Below, piece after piece: positions 7,299 through 13,241 of a stretch of 28,737 nt of DNA (the first letter of the stretch is position 1; each line of letters opens with the position of its first letter). Source of the stretch: Porphyromonadaceae bacterium UBA7048 (GTDB lineage: Bacteria; Bacteroidota; Bacteroidia; Bacteroidales; Muribaculaceae); contig DLAL01000066.1 in NCBI GenBank assembly GCA_002493945.1, positions 1 to 28,737 on the forward strand, read 5' to 3'. The notes beneath the pieces were generated by a model that was given only the letters and a program-made list of their open reading frames with translations, was not told the origin of the DNA and did not search any database. A program made the position numbers and the translations under genes.

Positions 7299-7952
7299 AT
7301 GATTGTACACAACTTTGCCGAAACTCCCTCCCTCGTCAGCCAGTATCTGGCTGAAATGCGCAACATCGCTCTGCAGAACGACCGCCTCCGCTTCCGCCGC
7401 AATCTCGAACGCCTCGGCGAGATATTTGCCTACGAGCTGAGCAAGACTCTCGCCTACCGGCGCGAGGCTGTCACAACTCCGCTGGGAGTCACCGCCGACT
7501 GCGACGTCCTCGACAGCGACATCGTCCTGGCCACCATATTCCGTGCCGGTGTGCCGTTCCATCAGGGATTCCTCAAGTACTTCGACAATGCCGGAAACGC
7601 CTTCGTATCGGCCTACCGCAAGTATAAGGAGAAGGAGAACTTCGACATCTGCATCGAGTATCTCGCCTCGCCCTCGCTCGACGGCAAGACCCTCATCCTG
7701 GTCGACCCCATGCTCGCCACCGGAGCGTCGATGGAGCTGAGCTACCGAGCACTCCTCACCAAGGGCACTCCGGCCGAGGTGCACATAGCATCGGTCATAG
7801 CCTCGCAGAAGGCCGTCGACTACATGAATCAGTGCATGCCGGCCGACTCGCATCTGTGGGTGGGAGTCATCGACCCCGAAATCAACGCCCACAGCTACAT
7901 AGTCCCCGGCCTCGGTGATGCCGGCGACCTCGCTTACGGCACTAAGGAATAA
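7299..7952 (+). CDS. upp: uracil phosphoribosyltransferase
   Basis: A 217-aa pyrimidine-salvage enzyme converting uracil and PRPP to UMP. The PRPP-binding loop VDPMLATGAS is at residues 135-144. The C-terminal uracil-binding motif is PGLGDAGDLAYGT, where many bacterial enzymes have GDAGDRIFGT; the Leu-Ala-Tyr version is a Bacteroidota-type variant. Conserved FRAGVPFHQGF (81-91) is also present, slightly divergent from the common RAGLPM form. It follows lpxA with an 11-base gap and ends 23 bases before a strong terminator, so lpxA-upp is probably a two-gene operon. Confidence 0.93.
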   Translation: MIVHNFAETPSLVSQYLAEMRNIALQNDRLRFRRNLERLGEIFAYELSKTLAYRREAVTTPLGVTADCDVLDSDIVLATIFRAGVPFHQGFLKYFDNAGNAFVSAYRKYKEKENFDICIEYLASPSLDGKTLILVDPMLATGASMELSYRALLTKGTPAEVHIASVIASQKAVDYMNQCMPADSHLWVGVIDPEINAHSYIVPGLGDAGDLAYGTKE

Positions 7953-7975
7953 ACGTGCCCGCGCAGTCTCATCAG

Positions 7976-8021
7976 AGCTGTGCCGGACTGCGCATACTCC
8001 CGCAGTCCGGCACGGCTTTTT
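7976..8021 (+). terminator. strong intrinsic terminator of the lpxA-upp operon
   Basis: A 17-bp stem pairs 7976-7992 with 8001-8017 with a single G-U pair and no mismatch. The loop has eight bases and the stem is followed by TTTTT (8017-8021). This is one of the clearest terminators in the window. Confidence 0.9.
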
Positions 8022-8059
8022 ATTTATAGGAAAAATGTGTGATTTAACATTAGGCTATG

Positions 8060-8089
8060 TTGCACAATGAAAAAAAATATTTAACTTTG
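8060..8089 (+). promoter_or_regulatory. consensus promoter of the structured RNA / downstream gene
   Basis: TTG (8060-8062), exactly 19 bp, then TAACTTTG (8082-8089), a perfect Bacteroidota primary promoter. Predicted transcription start is about 8093-8095, some 360 bases before the next start codon. Confidence 0.7.
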
Positions 8090-8092
8090 CAA

Positions 8093-8400
8093 AGCATATC
8101 GCCTCAGAGGCCCGGTATGGGGCAGGGGCGGGTGCGATGACATAATTGAAAGCGTTACTTAGCGCTCTTTCTTGACAGTTAGAAACTTCGCAACTTTCAA
8201 TCTCGGTCAGGATAGTGGCAGCGACGGACGCCTTCGTGGATATGTAAACAGCTATTCGGCTGCGATGCGCGAGCATCGTGCCGGACCGCATTACATATTT
8301 GCGCGAGGCCTCTGCGTTGTCCGTTCTACCGAGATGGGCAATGCGAAGGCCTCTAACTGTGGAGCGGGCAGGCGGTACGGACCTTGCGCTTTCGTTTTTC
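8093..8400 (+). ncRNA. candidate structured RNA or long structured leader, class unknown
   Basis: Transcription predicted from 8093-8095 immediately enters a hairpin: CATATCG (8095-8101) with CGGTATG (8113-8119), continued by CCT/AGG. Further elements are GAAAGCG/CGCTCTTTC (8148-8164), CGATGC-GCGA-GCATCG with a GNRA tetraloop (8263-8278), and a long hairpin 8305-8353 in which about 20 of 21 positions pair (several G-U, one C-A mismatch). Outer long-range pairing is possible between 8148-8154 and 8387-8393 (7 bp) and between 8281-8289 and about 8371-8379 (8 of 9). TTTTT follows at 8395-8399. I looked for RNase P, tmRNA and SRP signatures and saw none. It may be a free RNA or an untranslated leader of the gene at 8456. 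Reading frames through it look random. Confidence 0.5.
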
Positions 8401-8455
8401 TAACCCCTATTCATCAGCCGGCGAGACAGGTCCGCCGGCTGTCAGTCACAGACCG

Positions 8456-9238
8456 ATGCCCGACTTCACGGAGCTTCAGACACATTATCACTACTGGGAC
8501 AACTTCGTCAGGCTGTGGCGGCTTGGCAGCTATGCCTGTGCGCCATATCTTCCCGAGCCGTGGTGGGGCATGACGCCTGACAGCGGCGAGGAGCTCCACA
8601 GCGTGGTGCTGAATCTGAATCCCGGCCCCGGCGGACGGCTTCAGTCGCGCTGCTGCGTGTCGTGCGCTTTAGGAGGCCCCGACAGCTCGGCGCCCTACTC
8701 CGGGGCCATGGCCGACGGCACCCTCCGCGACCATCTTGCCGACACCGAGCGGTGGCATCACCGCCGGCGCTACGTGCCGCTGATGAAGGCGCTCGGCGTG
8801 GCTGAAAAAGACATAGCGCCTGACACACGCCACCATCTCAGCATCGAGCTTATGCCCTTCCACGACGCGGAGGCCAACCGTATCTATTGCCGCGATAACC
8901 GTGACGGCGTGCTTCGTCATGCGCTCCGATTCGCGGCCCGTGCGTCACGGCTTATCTCACCCCCACCGAGTGCGCCCGGGGATGCCGCATCGCTGCGCTG
9001 TATGGTGATAGCGCGCTGCGCTGTCGACAGAATCATTGACGCCGCAGGCGAGGACGCCATCATCGGCAGGACGACGGTGTCCGCGGACAAGGGCAAAATC
9101 AGGGTAGAGACGTTCAGGCTGAAGGAGGCCGGATTCGACGACGTGCTCTTCGTCAGTCTGTCCGGAGCGCACAACAGTCTGCCGGCTCATAAATCATTGA
9201 AAGCGATACTCAAGACAATAAATAACCCGAATTATTAA
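8456..9238 (+). CDS. uncharacterised protein with NPG motif (possibly uracil-DNA-glycosylase-like fold)
   Basis: A 260-aa soluble protein with no signal peptide. HSVVLNLNPGPGG (residues 48-60) resembles motif A of the uracil-DNA glycosylase superfamily (a hydrophobic strand running into NPG), and a C-terminal segment LFVSLSGAHNSLPAHKSL is placed where that superfamily has its His-containing motif. Between them LSIELMPFH recalls the conserved strand/loop of UDG-like proteins. These resemblances are partial, so the function is left open. The chosen ATG (8456) starts MPDFTELQTHY; an ATG at 8384 would add 24 residues that overlap the structured RNA and look unnatural. The LRR gene follows after 10 bases, so the two may share a transcript. 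Confidence 0.6.
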   Translation: MPDFTELQTHYHYWDNFVRLWRLGSYACAPYLPEPWWGMTPDSGEELHSVVLNLNPGPGGRLQSRCCVSCALGGPDSSAPYSGAMADGTLRDHLADTERWHHRRRYVPLMKALGVAEKDIAPDTRHHLSIELMPFHDAEANRIYCRDNRDGVLRHALRFAARASRLISPPPSAPGDAASLRCMVIARCAVDRIIDAAGEDAIIGRTTVSADKGKIRVETFRLKEAGFDDVLFVSLSGAHNSLPAHKSLKAILKTINNPNY

Positions 9239-9248
9239 CCAAATCACA

Positions 9249-11114
9249 ATGCAAATGAAAATGAAAAAGTATCTACTTTTCATCGTGGCGGCAATGCTCG
9301 CCACTGTCGCCCGTGCAGCCGACTACGACATGTTCAAATATCAGGGATTCTCTTTTATGGTAATCTCTGAAGCAGACCATGAAGTAGAGCTCTTGGGCTA
9401 TGAGGGCAATCTCTCCGGCGACATTACCATTCCGTCCTCTGCCATCAATGGCACCTCGCGCTATTTTGTCGTCGGGGTCGGCGATTGCTCAGGCGACGAA
9501 ATAACCTCTCTCACCATCCCTTCTACGGTAAGATATATCTATGGTGGTGCTTTCGAGGACAGCAAGAATCTGAAATCGGTCAACATCCCTGATGGTATCC
9601 CTGCAATCGAAGGCAATACTTTCAGAGGTTGCTCGAGCCTGACCTCACTCGACATCCCCGCTTCAGTTACCAAAATCGGTGATAATGCTTTCTGGGGATG
9701 CAGCAGCCTTCAATCGCTCAACATCCCCGCCGGCGTTACCAAAATCGGCGAGAATGCTTTCTGGGAGTGCTCGAGCCTGACTTCGGTCAACATCCCCGAC
9801 GGCGTCACCGAAATCGGAGAGTATACTTTCGCGGGGTGCAAAAGTCTTCAGTCGATTACCATCCCCGGCTCGGTCACCAAAATCGGTGATTATGCTTTCC
9901 AAGAATGTTCGGGCCTGACCTCGGTCACCATTCCCGAAGGAGTTACTGAAATCGGTACGAAGGCTTTCGGGAGTTGCTCCGCTCTGACCTCGGTCACCAT
10001 ACCCGGTACCGTGACTTCTATCGGCAGGTCTGCATTCGGCGTCGCCAATAGCTTAGGAGCCAGCGAAGGCTGCTCCGCTCTGGCTGAAATAAATGTAGAA
10101 GAAGGCAATAAACATTTCAGTTCAGAAGATGGAGTGCTTTACAATCTTGACAAAACGGTTCTTTTAGCATGCCCCGGTGCTAAAACCGAGTACACCTTTC
10201 CCGCATCAGTCACCGAAATCGGTGAGTCTGCTTTCTCGGGATGCTCGAATCTGACCTCGGTCACCATCCCCGAAGGAGTTGCTGAAATCGGTGGAGGGGC
10301 TTTCTCGTGCTGCTCGAGCCTGACCTCGATCTTTATCCCGACTTCTGTGACTAAAATCGGCACGACTGCTTTCTGGAAGTGTACGAGCTTGACCTCGGCC
10401 ATTATTCCCGATAAAGTTACTTCTATAAGCGAGAGGCTTTTCATGTATTGCTCGAATCTGACCTCGGTCACCATTCCCGCCTCGGTAACTAAAATCGATG
10501 AGTGGGCATTCTATGACTGCGAGAGACTCAAGGCCATCTATAACCTGAATCCGACGCCTCAGTCTGTCGGAGAGGATGCATTCAAATATGTTCCCAAGGA
10601 CGCTGTGGTATATGTCCCCAAAGGCAGCTACAAAGACTATTTCGTGAATAGCGGATGGATCTATTTCTCCGACTTCTGCGAAATGGGAGTCCTCGACATC
10701 GCTCTGAGCGAGACGGCCCTCAGGCTCGACATCGGCGCCACCGCCACCGTCACCGCCACCGTGACGAAAGATGAAGACATGACCGTAGAATCCGAGGAAT
10801 GGACCTCGTCCAATCCCGAAGTGGCCACCGTTGACAATGGCGTGATTACCGCCGTGGCTCCCGGCTTGGCTGTAATCTGCTTCACCGCCGTCGACGCCAA
10901 CGGCATGCACCACATTAAGTCGTGCAATGTGACTGTCATCGATCCGTCGGGTGTCGACGCTGTCATCACCGACGCCGATGCTCCGGTCGAGGTATTCAAC
11001 CTCCAGGGTGTGGCAGTGCTCCGCGGTGCCGCATCCTCCGAACTCGGCAACCTCCCCGCCGGTCTCTACATCGTCCGTCAGGGCAAGGTGGCCAGGAAGG
11101 TCCTCGTCAAGTAA
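9249..11114 (+). CDS. BspA-like leucine-rich repeat surface protein with Ig-like domain and T9SS tail
   Basis: A 621-aa secreted protein. It has a signal peptide (MKKYLLFIVAAMLATVARA), then about 14 BspA/Treponema-type LRR units of roughly 23 residues (pattern LTSVTIPEGVTEIG-AF-GCSS) between residues about 60 and 455. A bacterial Ig-like (BIG2) domain follows, about 480-565 (LDIGATATVTATVT, WTSSNPEVATVDNGVITAVAPG). The C-terminus (about 580-621, VFNLQGVAVLRG ... LPAGLYIVRQGKVARKVLVK) fits a type A T9SS sorting signal. BspA-type repeats mediate adhesion to host or bacterial surfaces in other species. Three possible Met starts lie within 13 bases; the third gives the usual MKK signal peptide. 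The DNA repeats at about 69-bp period and includes nearly identical 42-bp blocks. Confidence 0.85.
   Translation: MQMKMKKYLLFIVAAMLATVARAADYDMFKYQGFSFMVISEADHEVELLGYEGNLSGDITIPSSAINGTSRYFVVGVGDCSGDEITSLTIPSTVRYIYGGAFEDSKNLKSVNIPDGIPAIEGNTFRGCSSLTSLDIPASVTKIGDNAFWGCSSLQSLNIPAGVTKIGENAFWECSSLTSVNIPDGVTEIGEYTFAGCKSLQSITIPGSVTKIGDYAFQECSGLTSVTIPEGVTEIGTKAFGSCSALTSVTIPGTVTSIGRSAFGVANSLGASEGCSALAEINVEEGNKHFSSEDGVLYNLDKTVLLACPGAKTEYTFPASVTEIGESAFSGCSNLTSVTIPEGVAEIGGGAFSCCSSLTSIFIPTSVTKIGTTAFWKCTSLTSAIIPDKVTSISERLFMYCSNLTSVTIPASVTKIDEWAFYDCERLKAIYNLNPTPQSVGEDAFKYVPKDAVVYVPKGSYKDYFVNSGWIYFSDFCEMGVLDIALSETALRLDIGATATVTATVTKDEDMTVESEEWTSSNPEVATVDNGVITAVAPGLAVICFTAVDANGMHHIKSCNVTVIDPSGVDAVITDADAPVEVFNLQGVAVLRGAASSELGNLPAGLYIVRQGKVARKVLVK
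9620..10520 (+). repeat. 69-bp-period coding repeats in the LRR gene
   Basis: Each unit encodes about 23 residues. Some units are nearly identical at DNA level, for instance 9915-9956 and 10251-10292 (40 of 42 bases equal). The run is interrupted at about 10045-10200 by a non-repeat insertion encoding an EEGNKHFSSEDGVLYN-type unit, a common BspA variant. The similarity of the units allows unequal recombination and length variation. Confidence 0.7.
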
Positions 11115-11140
11115 TTCCTGAAACGACTCCTGATAATCAA

Positions 11141-11183
11141 TCGGGTGTGCATTCCTCGGCGGAACGCACACCCGAAATTTTTC
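11141..11183 (+). terminator. intrinsic terminator of the LRR gene
   Basis: TCGGGTGTGC (11141-11150) pairs perfectly with GCACACCCGA (11166-11175). After one A-C mismatch, TTCC/GGAA extends the stem to a five-base loop, and TTTTT follows at 11178-11182. It lies 26 bases after the LRR stop and also separates it from the convergent gene ending at 11212. Confidence 0.85.
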
Positions 11184-11211
11184 TTAATAAGACACGATGA
11201 GTGTCAGAGTG

Positions 11212-12372
11212 TCAGAGCTTGAAGAGGCTGCCGGAGAACTCGCAGGTCACCGTGTGGGGTGTCTCTGCATTGTCGGTCAGAGTGGCACGGAGCCTGACAT
11301 TGTTCCATGAGGTGACATCCTCGAGAATCTCCACTTCGCCTGCTACAAGCGGTGCGGTGATCATGCTGTCGGAGCCTAATAACTTCAGCCAGCATCCGTA
11401 GTTGACCACCACGTCGCCTATCACGGTGAATGCCGGGCAAGTTCCTGTCTGTACCGACGAAAGGCTGCCGTCGGTGCGGCTGAATACGGGATATTTTCCC
11501 TTGGGAAGTATCTTGCCGGGATATTTGTCGGAGTCGACTACGAGAGCTATGTCGAGCGAATTCTCATAGTTGGCGTCCTCATAAAGCATGATGTAGTGAT
11601 AGTCGAGGTTGGGTACATCGGCGAACAGATTATTATATGTCGTGACGTAAGCCTCGCTGGTGATGGGCCTGAAGGTGTAGTCAGCCGTGAGGTTGCTGAC
11701 GGGCAGCTCGACCTCGTCTACGGGAGGCTGTTCATCCGACTGGTTTGACACCACGAATGGACCGCTGTACGACAGTTCGAGCACGTTGCCGTTCTCAAGT
11801 TTCAACATTCCTTCCACGGTATACTGCGGGCCGTCGGACTTGATGGTGAACATGCCGTCGGTGGCGAGGATATATTCGGTGGTGCTGTTGTCCGGACGGT
11901 TCACCACCACGGTGCCGGCCGCGAAATCCTCTCCGCCTTCCGACATGCGTATGCCGGCGTAGAACTTGAACGGAACGACATCGTCAGGGTTTCCGAGGGT
12001 GTAGGTGCCGTCGGCCACGGTGATGTTCTTCAGGTCAGTCACCTTCGGAGTCGATATCTGGAGATACAGCAGTTCCAGGGGCGGATTTTCCTCCATGATG
12101 CCTCGGGTCGAGAGCTGTATCTGGAAGAGTCCGCTCTCCTTCTCGGTGCCCAGATATACGGGCGATGCGCTGATGTATTTTTTTGCCAGCACGGAGCCTG
12201 CGTCCTCCGAGGGGTCGGTGACGCCTGCCGGGAGGGTGAATGTGGCATAGTCGACTTCGTCGACGCCGTATTTGGCTACGACCGTGTTGCCTTTGATCAG
12301 ATATAGGGTTTCCTGTGCGATACCCGTCATTGCCATTGCGGCCAGAGCTATCGGGAGTATATATTTTTTCAT
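11212..12372 (-). CDS. secreted protein of unknown function, probably two related domains
   Basis: A 386-aa exported protein with a signal peptide (MKKYILPIALAAMAMTGIAQ). The mature part begins ETLYLIKGNTVVAKYGVDEVDYATF, a segment often seen at the N-terminus of Bacteroidales secreted proteins. Two halves (about 55-215 and 228-386) appear to share a beta-rich plan: each has a long strand-rich stretch describing Gly/Asp turns, then a closing GMLKLENGNVLELSYSGPF-like or RLRATLTDNAETPHTVTCEFSGSL-like strand pair. They are joined by an acidic linker DEQPPVDEVELP. There is no lipobox and no T9SS tail of type A. It follows the 165-aa T9SS protein after 10 bases, so the two form an operon. Function unknown; possibly cell-surface. 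Confidence 0.65.
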   Translation of the reverse strand: MKKYILPIALAAMAMTGIAQETLYLIKGNTVVAKYGVDEVDYATFTLPAGVTDPSEDAGSVLAKKYISASPVYLGTEKESGLFQIQLSTRGIMEENPPLELLYLQISTPKVTDLKNITVADGTYTLGNPDDVVPFKFYAGIRMSEGGEDFAAGTVVVNRPDNSTTEYILATDGMFTIKSDGPQYTVEGMLKLENGNVLELSYSGPFVVSNQSDEQPPVDEVELPVSNLTADYTFRPITSEAYVTTYNNLFADVPNLDYHYIMLYEDANYENSLDIALVVDSDKYPGKILPKGKYPVFSRTDGSLSSVQTGTCPAFTVIGDVVVNYGCWLKLLGSDSMITAPLVAGEVEILEDVTSWNNVRLRATLTDNAETPHTVTCEFSGSLFKL

Positions 12373-12382
12373 GAGACTGGTT

Positions 12383-12880
12383 TTATTTTTTGATTATTTT
12401 GACGGGACGGGTGCCTACCTGAACTATCATCATGCCTGATGGAGCGTCCGAGAGGTCAAGAGTCAGCATGGTCTCTGATGTGCGGGCTTCCTTCACCAAG
12501 GTACCTCCGAGGGTGTACACGGCGATTCTTGTATCTGCCGGCGCTCCGGCTATGTTCAGCGGACCGCTTGTCACTGACGGGTAGACGGCAATGTCGCCTT
12601 GTGCGGTCAGGCCGGCTATGCCGGTGTAGTCGCTGCCGATGATGATGCGGTCGATCTGCGCATATTCCATCGACCCCGAGCCTCCGGTCTTGCCCGTCAT
12701 CGTCACTTCGGCCTGGCCGAAGTCTATGCGGTCGACATCGTTGAGCGGCAGCTCGTATGTCCGGCCGTCCTTGGCGAGCATCACCACAGCTTTCTCCTGT
12801 GCGGAAAGCGCGGCCGGCATGGCCGACAGCAACAGGGCTAAAGTGCCTGCCTTGATAATTTCCGGAATGTGATGTTTCAT
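12383..12880 (-). CDS. small T9SS type A sorting-domain protein
   Basis: A 165-aa exported protein: positively charged N-terminus, hydrophobic core and a likely cleavage at LSAQ (about residue 28). Next comes a short KAVVMLAKDGRTYELPLNDVDRIDF segment, the same 'operates on a keyword argument' plan seen at the start of its downstream partner. The C-terminal 75 residues (IAVYPSVTSGPLNIAGAPADTRIAVYTLGGTLVKEA ... GMMIVQVGTRPVKIIKK) match the T9SS type A domain, ending in basic residues. Most of the mature protein is therefore sorting signal, leaving only about 60 residues of cargo. It is the first gene of a two-gene operon with the 386-aa protein. Confidence 0.7.
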   Translation of the reverse strand: MKHHIPEIIKAGTLALLLSAMPAALSAQEKAVVMLAKDGRTYELPLNDVDRIDFGQAEVTMTGKTGGSGSMEYAQIDRIIIGSDYTGIAGLTAQGDIAVYPSVTSGPLNIAGAPADTRIAVYTLGGTLVKEARTSETMLTLDLSDAPSGMMIVQVGTRPVKIIKK

Positions 12881-13000
12881 ACGTTTGTATTTGTTAATGG
12901 GTTGGATCTTTGAGTGTTATCGGTCCGTGTCAGTCGGTAGGGAAGTATGGGAAGGGATACGGAACGTGCACTGATGTTCGGCTTGATGCGACTGACATGA

Positions 13001-13008
13001 CAAAATTA
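13001..13008 (-). promoter_or_regulatory. promoter -7 element for the two secreted-protein genes
   Basis: On the minus strand TAATTTTG (13008-13001) matches TAnnTTTG. No good -33 element lies 19 bp upstream. It would give a leader of about 115 nt before the start at 12880. The region 12881-13241 otherwise holds only the secDF terminator and a tandem pair of CCGTATAATA (13121-13130 and 13132-13141) of unknown meaning. Confidence 0.45.
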
Positions 13009-13164
13009 ATAATTTTATTTAATATATTGATTAATTTGCACAGAATATTTCAGCTTTCATGAATTATTGTCAGCGCGTGGGTCGCAGGCCGGCTGCAATC
13101 GGCGCCCTCTTGGCTGTGCGCCGTATAATAGCCGTATAATATATGAGCTGCAGCGGTCAGAAAA

Positions 13165-13204
13165 TGAGCGGAGCCGGCGTCCCCGTGCGGGGGGCGTCGG
13201 CTCC
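13165..13204 (-). terminator. intrinsic terminator of secDF
   Basis: A 15-bp stem (13170-13184 with 13190-13204, two G-U-type pairs, no mismatch) with a five-base loop lies 37 bases after the secDF stop. In the minus direction it is followed by GCTCATTTTC, a short T-tract. The stem is very GC-rich. Confidence 0.75.
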
Positions 13205-13241
13205 GTGGATTTATGCTATGGTATTATAGCGTCGAGAGGAA

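Noticed and set aside
8093..8400. RNase P RNA, tmRNA or SRP RNA identity for the structured region
   Set aside because: Key conserved stretches (RNase P GAAAGTC-type core, tmRNA tRNA-like 3' end, SRP GGAAGNAGC loop) are not present, so no known class was assigned.
9620..10520. Periodic repeats as a CRISPR or tandem satellite
   Set aside because: The repeats keep one reading frame and encode BspA-type LRR units; they are coding repeats without spacers.
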